64,000 nt of DNA from Streptomyces xinghaiensis S187 (GTDB taxonomy: Bacteria; Actinomycetota; Actinomycetes; Streptomycetales; Streptomycetaceae). Position numbers and translations under genes: made by a program. The notes beneath the pieces were generated by a model. That model had not been told where the DNA came from and did not search any database. It worked only from the letters and a program-made list of their open reading frames with translations. Position 1 is the stretch's first letter; each line of letters begins with the position of its first letter. Below, one piece after another: positions 24,939 to 33,712 of the stretch. The DNA is taken from assembly GCF_000220705.2 (NCBI RefSeq), contig NZ_CP023202.1:6726501-6790500 (forward strand), given 5' to 3'.

Positions 24939-26099
24939 ATGACGCGCCACACCACACCACCGGGCCCGCCGGGCGCCGCCCACGAGGCCCGGGAGCGGGG
25001 GCTGCGGGTCGTCGTCACCGGCGCCACCGGCAACATCGGTACGGGGCTGCTGGGGCTGCTCCGCGAGGACGACCGGGTCGGCTCGGTCCTGGCCATCGCC
25101 CGCAGACCGCCCGGCACCCCGCCGGAACGGGCGGGAGACGGGGACGGGCCGGCCGGCGCGACGGCCCGGGACGACAAGGTCACCTGGCTGCGGGCCGACG
25201 TCTGCCAGGCCGACCTCGTCCACCACTTCGAGGGCGCCGACGCCGTCGTCCACCTCGCCTGGCTGTTCCACCCCTCCCACCGGCCGTCCGTGACCTGGCG
25301 GACCAATGTCCTGGGCAGCACCCGGGTGTTCCGCGCGGCGGCCGCCGCCGGGGTGGGCGCCCTCGTCCACGCCTCGTCCGTGGCCGCCTACTCGCCCGGC
25401 CCCAAGGAGCGCGGGGTCGACGAGAGCTGGCCCACGCACGGCTGGCCGGCGTCCGCCTACTGCCGCGAAAAGGCTTATGTGGAACGGGTCCTGGACACCT
25501 TCGAACAGGACCACCCCGCGATGCGGGTGGTCCGGCTCCGCCCCGGCATCGTGTTCCGGCGCGAGTCGGCTGCCCAGCAGCGCCGGATCTTCGCCGGTCC
25601 GCTGCTGTCGCGCCGTATGGTCCGTCCCTCGCGCTACCCGGCGATGCCCGACGTGCCGGGGCTGCGCTTCCAGACCCTGCACACCGACGACACGGCCGAC
25701 GCCTTCCGCCGCGCCGTCCTGACGCCCGTACGCGGCCCGTTCAACCTCGCCGCCGACCCGCCCGTCGACGCCAAGATGCTCGCCCGGGTGTTCGGAACCA
25801 GGACCGTGCGCGTCCCCGCCCGGCCCGTGCTGGCCGCCGTGGCCGCCGCCTGGCGGCTCCATCTCGTCCCCACCCCCGACGGACTCCTGGAGGCCGTGCT
25901 CCGCATGCCGCTGATGGACACCACCCGCGCCCGGACCGAACTCGGCTGGCAGCCGCGGCATTCGGCGGAGGAGACCGTCGAGGAGTTCGCCGCCGGGCTG
26001 CGCGGGGGCGCCGGCGGCCCGACCCCGGCCCTCGCCGCCCGCCTCCCCGGCGGGGGCCGCGCCCGGGAACTCGCCACCGGCGTGGGGGAACGCACATGA
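24939..26099 (+). CDS. NAD-dependent epimerase/dehydratase-like SDR protein
   Basis: 386 residues. The extended-SDR Rossmann motif is VVVTGATGNIGTGLLGLLRE (about residues 21-40). It has the acidic dinucleotide-site strand, the HLAWLFHPSHRP region, a serine-rich catalytic strand (VHASSVAAYSPG) and the YxxxK motif as SAYCREKAYVE. It is of the UDP-galactose-4-epimerase/atypical SDR type. The substrate is unknown. It is not obviously HldD, despite lying just after the heptose operon: the gap is about 590 bp with another small gene between. ATG 24939 was chosen over ATG 24915 because AGAGGGAG lies 8 bases before it. The next gene overlaps by 4 bases (ATGA), so it belongs with the desaturase-like flavoprotein. 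Confidence 0.82.
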   Translation: MTRHTTPPGPPGAAHEARERGLRVVVTGATGNIGTGLLGLLREDDRVGSVLAIARRPPGTPPERAGDGDGPAGATARDDKVTWLRADVCQADLVHHFEGADAVVHLAWLFHPSHRPSVTWRTNVLGSTRVFRAAAAAGVGALVHASSVAAYSPGPKERGVDESWPTHGWPASAYCREKAYVERVLDTFEQDHPAMRVVRLRPGIVFRRESAAQQRRIFAGPLLSRRMVRPSRYPAMPDVPGLRFQTLHTDDTADAFRRAVLTPVRGPFNLAADPPVDAKMLARVFGTRTVRVPARPVLAAVAAAWRLHLVPTPDGLLEAVLRMPLMDTTRARTELGWQPRHSAEETVEEFAAGLRGGAGGPTPALAARLPGGGRARELATGVGERT

Positions 26100-27889
26100 C
26101 GCCCGGCGGGACGGACCGGCCCGCCGGCCGGAACGAGCCGCACCCGGACACCGCCGAGGCCCCGTACCCCACCCGGACGGGGCACACGGCCGGGACGGCG
26201 CCCACGGCCGCGGCGGCGCACCCGCGCCCCGCCGCGGCCGGCGACGCCGACGCCGTGGTGATCGGCGCCGGACCCAACGGCCTCGTCGCCGCGAACATCC
26301 TCGCCGACGCGGGCTGGCGGGTCCTCGTCCTCGAAACGCAGCCCGTGCCCGGCGGCGCCGTCCGCAGCGACCGGGGCGTCCACCCCGACTACGTCAGCGA
26401 CCTGTTCAGCTCGTTCCACCCGCTGGCCGTCGCCTCCCCGGCCATCGGCGCGCTCGGCCTCGAACAGTACGGACTGCGCTGGAGCCACGCGCCCGCCGTC
26501 CTCGCCCATCCGCTGCCCGACGGCAGCTGCCCCGTCCTCCACCGGGACGCCGAACGCACCGCCGAGAGCCTGGAGGAGACCGGAGCGGGGGACGGCGAGG
26601 CGTATCTGCGGCTGGTCGGCCTCTGGGACCGCCTCGGCCCCGAACTGATCCAGACCTTGTTCACGCCCTTCCCGCCGGTGCGCTCCGCCGCCGTGCTCGC
26701 CGCCCGGCTCCGCGGCGCGGGCGGCCTGCGGCTGATGCGCACCCTGCTGCTCCCCGTACGGCGGCTGGGGGAGGAGGAGTTCACCGGCAGCGGCGGCCCG
26801 ATGCTGCTCGCCGGCTGCGCGCTGCACGCCGACTTCCAGCCCGAGTCGCCCGCCTCCACTGCCTTCGGCTGGCTGCTGGCGATGATCGGCCAGCGGCACG
26901 GCTGGCCGGTGCCCGAGGGCGGCGCCCAGGCCCTCACCGACGCCCTCGTCCGGCGGCTGGAGGCCAAGGGCGGCACCGTGCGGTGCGGCACCGAGGTCCG
27001 CCGGGTGGTCGTCCGCGAGGGGCGGGCTCTGGGGGTGCTCACCGCGGACGGCGAACCGGTACGGGCCCGGCGGGCCGTCCTCGCCGACGTACCCGCGCCC
27101 GCCCTCTACGGCGGCCTGGTCGGCTGGGAGGACCTGCCCGCCCGGCTCCGCGACGACATGCGCCGCTTCCAGTGGGACCACGCCACGTTCAAGGTCGACT
27201 GGGCCCTGTCCGGACCGATCCCCTGGGCGTCACCCGCCGCGGCCGGCGCCGGCACCGTGCACCTGGCCGACGGCATGGACCATCTCACCCGCCACACCGC
27301 CCAGTTGGCCACCGGCCACCTCCCCGACCGGCCGTTCTCCCTGCTCGGCCAGATGACGACGGCCGACCCCGGCCGCTCACCCGCCGGCACGGAGTCGGCC
27401 TGGGCGTACACGCACGTACCGCACCAGGTGCGGGGGGACGCGGGCGGCGAGGGACTGGACGGCGACTGGGGCCCGGCCGCGGCGGAGACGATGGCGCGGC
27501 GCGTCGAGGCCGAGGTCGAACGGCGCGCACCGGGCTTCCGGGCCCGCATCGCCGCCCGCCGCATCCTCGCCCCGCCCGATCTGGAGCGCCGCGACCAGAA
27601 CCTGTGGCACGGAGCCGTCAACGGCGGTACCTCCGGCATCCACCAGCAGCTCTTCCTCCGCCCGGTACCGGGCAGCGGCCGCCCCGAGACCCCCGTCGAC
27701 GGCCTCTACCTCGCCTCCGCCTCCGCGCACCCCGGCGGCGGCGTCCACGGAGCCTGCGGCGCGAACGCCGCCCGGGCCGCGCTCCGCGGCCGGGGCGGTC
27801 TCGTCCGCCAGGCCCTGGCACCGGCGCTGTCCGCCCTCCAGCGGTCGCTGACGGGCGGCACGGCGCGGAGCCGCCCGGGCGGCTCCTGA
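26096..27889 (+). CDS. Phytoene-desaturase-like FAD-dependent oxidoreductase
   Basis: 597 residues. After a disordered Pro/Ala/Thr-rich N-terminus of about 50 residues comes the FAD-binding fold (AVVIGAGPNGLVAANILADA, then GWRVLVLETQPVPGGAVRS), as in the NAD_binding_8/amine-oxidase superfamily. A middle segment follows (GWPVPEGGAQALTDALVRRL, with the G-G-x-V-x2-G-T-E-V block). The end LYLASASAHPGGGVHGACGA is the typical C-terminal flavin contact of CrtI-like and NAD(P)/FAD-dependent proteins. The carotenoid substrate itself is not implied; many members of this subgroup have unknown substrates. It is co-transcribed with the SDR upstream (4-base overlap). Confidence 0.85.
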   Translation: MTPGGTDRPAGRNEPHPDTAEAPYPTRTGHTAGTAPTAAAAHPRPAAAGDADAVVIGAGPNGLVAANILADAGWRVLVLETQPVPGGAVRSDRGVHPDYVSDLFSSFHPLAVASPAIGALGLEQYGLRWSHAPAVLAHPLPDGSCPVLHRDAERTAESLEETGAGDGEAYLRLVGLWDRLGPELIQTLFTPFPPVRSAAVLAARLRGAGGLRLMRTLLLPVRRLGEEEFTGSGGPMLLAGCALHADFQPESPASTAFGWLLAMIGQRHGWPVPEGGAQALTDALVRRLEAKGGTVRCGTEVRRVVVREGRALGVLTADGEPVRARRAVLADVPAPALYGGLVGWEDLPARLRDDMRRFQWDHATFKVDWALSGPIPWASPAAAGAGTVHLADGMDHLTRHTAQLATGHLPDRPFSLLGQMTTADPGRSPAGTESAWAYTHVPHQVRGDAGGEGLDGDWGPAAAETMARRVEAEVERRAPGFRARIAARRILAPPDLERRDQNLWHGAVNGGTSGIHQQLFLRPVPGSGRPETPVDGLYLASASAHPGGGVHGACGANAARAALRGRGGLVRQALAPALSALQRSLTGGTARSRPGGS

Positions 27890-28039
27890 GCGGCCGCCGC
27901 CGACCCGGGCGGACGCCCGCCGGCCGCCCTCGGCAACCGGCGGCGCCCGGCCCGTAACGTGTCCCGCCGACCAACCGCCCGACCAACCGACCCGGCCGGA
28001 AACCCCCGCCGGCCCGCTACGCAGAGAGTGGAGAGTTCC

Positions 28040-28498
28040 ATGGCCGTTCGGTACGCGCTGATCCGCCGCCCGCCCGAGGCGGTGTGGGCCGTCCTGTGCG
28101 ACGGCGCGAAGTACGAGGACTGGGTCATCGGCACCGACGAGACCGAGGAGGTCGACGCGCGCTGGCCCGCCCCGGGCTCGGAGATCCGCTACACCGTGCG
28201 CCTGGGCCGCCTGACGCTCGGGGGCCGCACGATTGTCCGGGTCTCCGAACGGAACGAGCGGCTCGAACTGGAGGCGAAGGCCGGGCCGCTGGGCTCCGCG
28301 CGCATCGCGATCGAGCTGCGCCCCTGGGGCGAGGACTGCCTGGTGATCGTGGACGAGCATCCGCTGACCGGGCCGGGCGCCAGACTGCACGGCTTCGCCA
28401 CCGAGGCGTTCCTCAAGCTCCGCCACCGCCAGATGCTCCACCGGCTGGCCGGCGTCGTCGAGGCCGGCGAGAGCGCCGGGCGGACGGCCCCGGCCTGA
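28040..28498 (+). CDS. SRPBCC-fold protein (polyketide-cyclase/START-like)
   Basis: 152 residues. The helix-grip beginning is RYALIRRPPEAVWAVLCDGA, then YEDWVIGTDETEEVDARWPA, strands through RIAIELRPWGEDCLVIVDEH and the C-terminal helix EAFLKLRHRQMLHRLAGVVE, all typical of the SRPBCC superfamily that binds lipids or hydrophobic ligands. No catalytic residues can be named. It lies 150 bp after the desaturase-like gene in the same direction. This trio (SDR, flavin oxidoreductase, SRPBCC) suggests oxidation or trafficking of a hydrophobic small molecule. Start ATG 28040 with GTGGAGAG upstream. Ends before a 17-bp hairpin. Confidence 0.82.
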   Translation: MAVRYALIRRPPEAVWAVLCDGAKYEDWVIGTDETEEVDARWPAPGSEIRYTVRLGRLTLGGRTIVRVSERNERLELEAKAGPLGSARIAIELRPWGEDCLVIVDEHPLTGPGARLHGFATEAFLKLRHRQMLHRLAGVVEAGESAGRTAPA

Positions 28499-28605
28499 CC
28501 CGCGGCCCGGCCCGCGCGGCCCGTCCGGGAACACCGGCCGGAGCGCCGCCCCCGCCCCGCCCCGGCTGTGCGTCACGGGGCGGGGCGATGGGGCGGGGCC
28601 GGACA

Positions 28606-28645
28606 CGCCACCGGCGGCCGGTCCGGTGACCGGCCGCCGGTGGCG
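28606..28645. terminator. Bidirectional hairpin terminator
   Basis: A perfect 17-bp stem (28606-28622 with 28629-28645) and a 6-base loop (CCGGTG) between the convergent SRPBCC and DUF5709 genes. Confidence 0.85.
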
Positions 28646-28704
28646 GTCCGTGGTCCGGGGCGGGCGCGGTCCGGTGGTACCGGCGCGCTCCTCCGGTCGG
28701 ACGG

Positions 28705-29157
28705 TCAGATGCGGTCGTCGTCGACGATGTGCACCGCGTCCTCCTCCGCCGAGAGCCCGTGCGTCGACCCCTCCTGGGAGTAGACGTCCTGCTCGCGGGG
28801 CCGGTCGGGGTCCGGCTCGTCGTAGAGCAGGCCCGCGCGCGGGTCCTCCTCGCCGTTCTCGTCCTCGTCCAGCGGCCGCTGGTCGGCCTCCGGGTCCTCC
28901 CAGGCGGCGGCCCTGCGCGGCTCGGCGAGCTCCGCCGGGTCGGGTTCCGGCACCTCGTCGGAGAGCCGCTCGTCGAGCGTCTCGCCCTCGCGGACCTCGT
29001 TCGGGGTCGTCTCGCGGAACTCGGCGAACGTCGGCCGGTCGCCCGGCACCGGCATCTGCTGCGGATCGGACGCCCGCTGCTGCTGAGGGGTGCCGTCCTG
29101 CAGGTCGGGGATGCCCTCGTCCTCGGGATCCACCGCAGGGTCGTGTGGCGTTGTCAC
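28705..29157 (-). CDS. DUF5709-type acidic protein
   Basis: 150 residues, very acidic, with few hydrophobic residues. It matches the layout of the DUF5709 family of actinobacteria as I recall it: a TTPNEVREGETLDERLSDEV block in the middle (the family signature EGETLDERL-x-x-E-P), an AGRL-like element (AGLLY) and a C-terminal LSAEEDAVHIVDDDRI. Function unknown; members often sit among stress genes, as here. The start was set at GTG 29157 because GGAAGGAG precedes it by 8 bases. A longer version from ATG 29175 would include the ribosome site in the coding region. It lies 350 bp downstream of the PRC-barrel gene on the same strand. Confidence 0.82.
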   Translation of the reverse strand: MTTPHDPAVDPEDEGIPDLQDGTPQQQRASDPQQMPVPGDRPTFAEFRETTPNEVREGETLDERLSDEVPEPDPAELAEPRRAAAWEDPEADQRPLDEDENGEEDPRAGLLYDEPDPDRPREQDVYSQEGSTHGLSAEEDAVHIVDDDRI

Positions 29158-29506
29158 GGCACCGGCTCCTTCCATCGTCTGTCCGTCCCCCGGTCTCCCC
29201 CCACGCCGCTCGGGTGCCCGCGCGAGCGGCGGTCATGCGGCGCGGCCCGTCCGGGACGGCGCGTGGAACAGCGGCAACGGCCCGCGGGAGGGGGACGGTG
29301 GCGGGCCGGCCGGGCCGGGGCGCGGACGCGCCGCGCCCCGGTCCCGGCGGGGGCCCCGCACCGGCCCGGCCCGCCCGGCCCGCCCGGTGCGAGCGCCGCG
29401 CACGGCGGCTCCGCGCCCGGGGCCGGGTGCCTTCGTCCCGGCTCCTCAGCGCCGTGCCGCCGTCCGCGCCGCCGTCCGGACCCGGGCCGGGCCCGGACGG
29501 GATCGT
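29158..29506. other. 350-bp stretch without a gene
   Basis: It lies between the end of the PRC-barrel protein (29507) and the start of the DUF5709 protein, all on the minus strand. No coding frame has both typical codon use and a start site, and no clear promoter motif or long hairpin was found. It is very G/C-rich with runs of CCCGGCC type. Confidence 0.4.
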
Positions 29507-30382
29507 TCAGGTGAACCGGTCGTCCCGGCCGCCCCGGCCGGTCCTCTCCTCGGAGCCCTTCCCCCGGCCGCTGTCGTAGTCGACCTGCTCCTTGCGGACC
29601 TTGGTGCTCACCTCTTCCTCCTCGGTGACCTTCTCGGCCTCCAGCCGGACCCGCTCGACGGGGACGGTCTCCTTGCGCACGACGGGACGCTCCTCGTGGA
29701 GGGTGAGCTCCACCTGCGCCTCCTCGATCGGGGAGGCCGAGGAACGGGTGCGCTCCTCGGGGCCGACGGGCTCCCGGGTGACCCGGACCTCCTCGTGGCT
29801 GACCGGGACCGTGGTGTGCACGTCCTCGGTGACCACGTGCTTGCGCAGCCGGGCGCGTCCGCTCTCGTGCTGCTCGGTGTCGATGTACGCGCGCTCCTCG
29901 GAGCGCGTGATCTCCGGCGTGTCGCGGACGCGGGCGGTCTCCCGCTCGCGGGCGGCCGGTGCCGGGGCTCCGGCCGGGGCGGGCGTGCCGGCCGAACGCG
30001 CGGGTTCGGCGGTCCGCGGGGCGCCCGCGGTGTCCTCGGGGCGCCGCCCGGTGCGGCCGCCCGACGCGCTCATGTCGTAGTGCCGGTAGAGGTTCTCCTC
30101 CTCGGCGGGGTCCAGATGGCCGCCGGCGTCGATGCGCGGGGCCTCCTTGATGTCCTCCTTGCCGTACGGGACCTGCAGCCGGTCCGGGGAGATCTGCGCT
30201 CCGCCCAGCGGCACGAAGGTCTCCTTCGTCCCGAACATGCCGGTGCGCACCGTGACCCACTCCGGCTCACCGGAGGCGTCGTCGAGGTACACCTGCTGGA
30301 CCGAGCCGACCTTCTGGCCGTCCTTGTCGTACAGGGACCGGCCGGACAGTTCCTGCGGGCTGGTGCTGTGGGGTGCGGTCAT
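29507..30382 (-). CDS. PRC-barrel and DUF2382 domain stress protein
   Basis: 291 residues. The N-terminal PRC-barrel (about residues 10-90) is ELSGRSLYDKDGQKVGSVQQ, then EPEWVTVRTGMFGTKETFVP. A disordered Pro/Ala linker follows. The C-terminal DUF2382 region (about 165-280) carries repeated charged segments: EERAYIDTEQHESGRARLRK, RPVVRKETVPVERVRLEAEK, then EEEEVSTKVRKEQVDYD. The family (YsnF/AvaK-like) is associated with general and osmotic stress; biochemical function is unknown. The start ATG 30382 has GGAAGGAG 9 bases upstream. The strongly charged C-terminus ends in Arg/Gly/Glu. Likely cytoplasmic. Neighbouring DUF5709 and debranching-like genes on the same strand fit a stress regulon. 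Confidence 0.88.
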   Translation of the reverse strand: MTAPHSTSPQELSGRSLYDKDGQKVGSVQQVYLDDASGEPEWVTVRTGMFGTKETFVPLGGAQISPDRLQVPYGKEDIKEAPRIDAGGHLDPAEEENLYRHYDMSASGGRTGRRPEDTAGAPRTAEPARSAGTPAPAGAPAPAARERETARVRDTPEITRSEERAYIDTEQHESGRARLRKHVVTEDVHTTVPVSHEEVRVTREPVGPEERTRSSASPIEEAQVELTLHEERPVVRKETVPVERVRLEAEKVTEEEEVSTKVRKEQVDYDSGRGKGSEERTGRGGRDDRFT

Positions 30383-30636
30383 GGTGACTGCTCCTTCCGT
30401 GTGCGGACGAGACGAGCGGCCGTGCTCCTCTCCATTGCGCCTCGCCTCGCACACCCCTGCGACCGCAGCAGACGGCCGTCGCCGTACCGCGTCCCCATAC
30501 CGGCATGCCCGTGGGCGGATACGGGTCCGGGTTTTCCGGCGGCATTGCTCCATACGGGTGAAGTGGCCGTCCGGACCCGTACCCGACCCGTCCCGGACCC
30601 ACGTCCCGTCGTCCCGCCGCCGGACGCCCGCCGCCC

Positions 30637-32628
30637 TCAGCCGACCTGTCCCTTCACCGCCGTCAGCAGGGCCAGCGGAGCGGCGGCGGCCCAGGCCTGC
30701 GGCCGGCAGGAGTGCGGATACGGCACGGGGGCCGGCTGGTCACCCCGTGCATAGCCCGCCATGACCTCCGGCAGCCGCCAGCCGTGGGCCGCCGCGGCGT
30801 CCACCAGCCCCCGGGTCACCTGGAGCACCTGTTCGGTCAGCCCGTACTGCGCCAGCCCCAGGACGGCCAGCGCGTTGTCGTGCGGTCGCACGGCGCCCTT
30901 GTGGTACGAGAGCGGGTGGTACGCGGGCTGGTCGGCCGCGAGCGTCCGGATGCCCCAGCCGCTGAAGAAGTCCGGCTCCAGCAGGCGCCGCCCGACCGCC
31001 TTGCCCCGCTCGCGGTCCAGGATCCCGGACCACAGCAGATGCCCCGCCTCCGATCCCAGTGCCTCGGCCCGCCTCCCCGCCGAGTCCACGGCCTGCGCCG
31101 GGAAGTTCCGCCCGTCCATCCAGAACTCCCGGTGGAAGCGCTCGCGCAGCGCGGCCGCCGCGGTCTCCAGGCGCCCGGCGAAGCCGGGGTCCTCCCAGAC
31201 GGTGCGGGCCAGGGCGGCCGTGCGGACCAGCGCGTCGTAGGCGTACCCCTGAACCTCGGCCACCGCGACCGGGCCCTTCGTCCGCACCTCCCGGCCGAAG
31301 CAGAGCGCGCCCGGGGTGTCCTTCCAGCTCCGGCCGGCCGCGGCGGTGCCCTCCACCCCGCCGGGCGCGGCGCAGGCGAGCCAGCCGAGTCCGGACAGCC
31401 CGCCGTCGCGGAACATCCAGTCGACCGCGGACCGCGCCTGCTTCTCCAGCGCCACCGCGAGACCGGTGTCCGAGGTGCGCTCGGTGTAGGCGTGCAGCAG
31501 GACGAGGAACAGCGGGGTGGAGTCGACGGCCCCGTAGTAGCGCCCGTACGGCACCTGCCGGAAGCAGGACAGCTCACCGTGACGCAGCTCGTGCACGATC
31601 CGGCCGGGCTGCTCCTGCCGTTCGGGGTCGTACGTACCGCCCTGCGCGGCGGCGAGCGCCGGAAGGGTGGCGGCGGCGAGCCCGGGCCGGTACGGCAGGG
31701 CGAAGAGGGAGGTCAGCAGGGCGTCCCGGCCGACCAGGGCCAGATACCAGGGGATACCCGCGGCGGGCACCCGCAGCGGCTCGCCGTCCGGCCCGGTGGC
31801 CGGGGCGCGCAGCCCCGCCAGATCGGCCAGACCCTGCTCGCAGGCGCGGGCCAGTTCGGTCCAGCCGATGACGTCCCGGGGCCGCGGATAGGTGCCGGCG
31901 AAGGAGTCGTTGTCGGCGGCGACCCGCGCCAGCGCGTCGCCCGGCGGCCGGATGTGCGGGGGGGAGGAGGGGGTCGTGCCGGAGGGCAGGGCACAGGCCT
32001 GGACGAGGATCTCGGCCTCCCCGTGCGGCGGGAGCTCCATCCGCCACTCCAGGATCCGCGCGGTGCCCTCGCCGGGCCGGGCCACCGCCTCCGGCGAGGG
32101 CACCGCGCGGACCACGGTCCGGGAGTGCCAGGAGGGCTCACCGGAGGGTGCCACCCGCTCGTAGCCGAACTCCACGCCGTCGGGGCGCTCCAGGGCGGAG
32201 CGGACGGCGCCCGGCTTCTCGTAGACGCGGTTCTCGAAGCGCAGCTCGAACTGGTCGGCGAAGTCGGCGTCCACGGTGAGCGCGATCCGGGCGACGGTGC
32301 GCGCGGGACGATTGCTCGTCACCCGCAGCAGCTCCAGCAACGACCGTTCGGCGACGGCCTGTTCGCGGAAGACCGTGTACGCGGGCGGCTCGGCGCGGCT
32401 GCCCGGCGGGGTGAGGACCGCGGCCAGCGGCCGGTCGGGCCCGGCCTGCCCGGCGGGGACGAGCACCTCCGGCGCGGCACCCTCCAGGGCGAGCCGCCAG
32501 CGGCTGAGGTGGCGCGCGTCCCGGGCGAACAGCCCGTCGGGTGAGACGCCGCGCGCCTCCGTGATGTCGCCGGAGTCGTTCACCGCGGCGAACGTGCCGT
32601 CGTGTACGAGGAGATGGTGTCCGGTCAT
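30637..32628 (-). CDS. Glycogen-debranching-like enzyme (GDE_N_bis plus glucosidase barrel)
   Basis: 663 residues. Residues about 5-200 form a GDE_N_bis domain (HHLLVHDGTFAAVNDSGDIT, then GLFARDARHLSRWRLALEG). An (alpha/alpha)6 barrel of the amylo-alpha-1,6-glucosidase/GH15-like type runs from about 270 to 650 (GIPWYLALVGRDALLTSLFA, YGAVDSTPLFLVLLHAY, PYHPLSYHKGAVRPHDNAL). The acidic pair used by such inverting glucosidases would be in VDSTPLF and near VRPHDN, but I cannot fix the catalytic residues from sequence alone. Cytoplasmic; likely acts on glycogen or a related alpha-glucan or on a glucoside. The start ATG 32628 was picked because the domain begins at once; the longer frame upstream has no homology. 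Confidence 0.82.
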   Translation of the reverse strand: MTGHHLLVHDGTFAAVNDSGDITEARGVSPDGLFARDARHLSRWRLALEGAAPEVLVPAGQAGPDRPLAAVLTPPGSRAEPPAYTVFREQAVAERSLLELLRVTSNRPARTVARIALTVDADFADQFELRFENRVYEKPGAVRSALERPDGVEFGYERVAPSGEPSWHSRTVVRAVPSPEAVARPGEGTARILEWRMELPPHGEAEILVQACALPSGTTPSSPPHIRPPGDALARVAADNDSFAGTYPRPRDVIGWTELARACEQGLADLAGLRAPATGPDGEPLRVPAAGIPWYLALVGRDALLTSLFALPYRPGLAAATLPALAAAQGGTYDPERQEQPGRIVHELRHGELSCFRQVPYGRYYGAVDSTPLFLVLLHAYTERTSDTGLAVALEKQARSAVDWMFRDGGLSGLGWLACAAPGGVEGTAAAGRSWKDTPGALCFGREVRTKGPVAVAEVQGYAYDALVRTAALARTVWEDPGFAGRLETAAAALRERFHREFWMDGRNFPAQAVDSAGRRAEALGSEAGHLLWSGILDRERGKAVGRRLLEPDFFSGWGIRTLAADQPAYHPLSYHKGAVRPHDNALAVLGLAQYGLTEQVLQVTRGLVDAAAAHGWRLPEVMAGYARGDQPAPVPYPHSCRPQAWAAAAPLALLTAVKGQVG

Positions 32629-33058
32629 CGGGGGAACTGCCCTTCGTCGGGCTCCCTGCGGAGCGGGTTCCAGGAGGCCGGGGGCGCGGACCCCGCCGTG
32701 GTGGGGAGATCGGCCGGGGTCCCGCTGGAAATCGGTATCACAGGCCGGGTCCGGCACCCGGTGGCGCGCGAGCCGCGCCGCGCGAGTTCGCCGTACCGGT
32801 CCAGCCCCCGCCGCGGACGGCCGGGTGCCGGGGCCGGGAGCCGCCGAACCGGGGTGCGGGGCGCGGGGATAGGCCACCGGGAACGGGGCACGCGGGGAGA
32901 GGGCCGCCCGTGTGCCGTCCGGCTGATCCGAACCGGTGGCGCGCGTCACGGCCCCTGCGGGTCGGGCGGTGTCCGCGCGCACCGGCGCCCCGCGTCTCCT
33001 ACGGTTCGCAGGACGGACCCGCAGCAAGCACACCCCGACGGGCAGAGGAGCGCCGCCG
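32629..33058. other. 430-bp divergent intergenic region
   Basis: It lies between the debranching-like gene (minus) and the small plus-strand gene at 33059. Both promoters should be here. No clear -35/-10 pair, GGGTAC box or palindrome stands out, and no gene is seen. Confidence 0.4.
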
Positions 33059-33427
33059 ATGAGTACCGAGCAGAGGCCGACCCACGTCAGCGTCCAGCTC
33101 ACCGACTGTGCCCGGGATGACGCCCAGGCGGTGTTCGCCGCCCTCGGACGGGCCTTCCCGCTCGTCGTCGAACCGGCGGGACACGGTGCCGGGGCCACGG
33201 ACGGCCGCCCCACGGTGTGGTCGACGACCGTGGACGTGGCGCGGTCGGGCGGCCATGTGGACGGCGGCCCGCTGACGGGCGCCGTGATCGCGGACCTCTC
33301 CGGCGGCTACCAGGCGGTCGGCAAGGTGCGCGAGGCGCTGGAGGAGTGCTTCCACGCGGAGGACAAGGGCAGCGCCTCCGGCGACCAGGAGATGGAGATC
33401 CGGCTGCGCATCGCCCCGCGCGACTGA
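33059..33427 (+). CDS. 122-residue conserved-looking protein, unknown function
   Basis: MSTEQRPTHVSVQLTDCARD, then DAQAVFAALGRAFPLVVEPA, then a central strand region (TVWSTTVDVARSG) and an amphipathic helix (GYQAVGKVREALEECFHAED), ending in EMEIRLRIAPRD. The pattern beta-alpha-beta-beta-alpha-beta suggests a small ferredoxin-like alpha/beta fold. No signal peptide or membrane helix. ATG 33059 has GCAGAGGAG 6 bases upstream and codon use is typical, so it is almost certainly a real gene. I do not recognise the family. It is divergent from the debranching-like gene and followed by a possible small RNA. Confidence 0.75.
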   Translation: MSTEQRPTHVSVQLTDCARDDAQAVFAALGRAFPLVVEPAGHGAGATDGRPTVWSTTVDVARSGGHVDGGPLTGAVIADLSGGYQAVGKVREALEECFHAEDKGSASGDQEMEIRLRIAPRD

Positions 33428-33486
33428 GCGGCGGGAGGCCGCCCGGGTTGTGCCCGGTGGGGAAGGCGGGGGAGGGCGGCATCGCT

Positions 33487-33616
33487 GATTCGTGGTTAAA
33501 CTATTTACAGTGCCGTTGACCGAACACGGATACGGTTCCGCCGCCATGAGGCGGCCGCGCCCACGGCGCTCCCCATACGGTCCCGGCCAGGTCCCCCCGT
33601 CCTGGCCGGGACCTTT
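33487..33616 (+). ncRNA. Candidate small RNA or leader ending in a T-followed hairpin
   Basis: An unusually AT-rich stretch (TTAAACTATTTACAG at about 33495-33509), rare in this DNA and promoter-like, is followed about 70 bases later by a perfect 13-bp hairpin (33579-33591 with 33601-33613) and TTT. A smaller hairpin (GCCGCC ATGA GGCGGC) sits between. No good reading frame is contained. It could be a short transcript, or the end of the 33059 gene's mRNA together with a new promoter for the gene at 33713. Confidence 0.35.
33579..33616 (+). terminator. Hairpin terminator followed by TTT
   Basis: A 13-bp perfect stem with a 9-base loop (TCCCCCCGT), then TTTCC. One of the few terminators here with a short T tract on the plus strand. 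Confidence 0.65.
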
Positions 33617-33712
33617 CCGTGTCCCGGACGGTGCCCGCGCCCGGAGCGCTCCGCGGGACCGACCGGGTACCCGGGTGGAGCCCTGCCGGCCGGGAGGGTG
33701 CACCATCGGCAG

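Noticed and set aside
24939..26099. SDR gene as the missing hldD epimerase
   Set aside because: It is not in the heptose operon, is co-transcribed with a flavoprotein instead, and shows only general SDR features.
25634..27181. Long minus-strand open frame opposite the epimerase/desaturase genes
   Set aside because: It is antisense to genes with clear family motifs; high GC content leaves long open frames in all registers. Many similar long frames in the window were ignored for the same reason.
33665..33670. GGGTAC box before the DUF309 gene as another SigB-like promoter
   Set aside because: No GNNT element was found 14-16 bases upstream.
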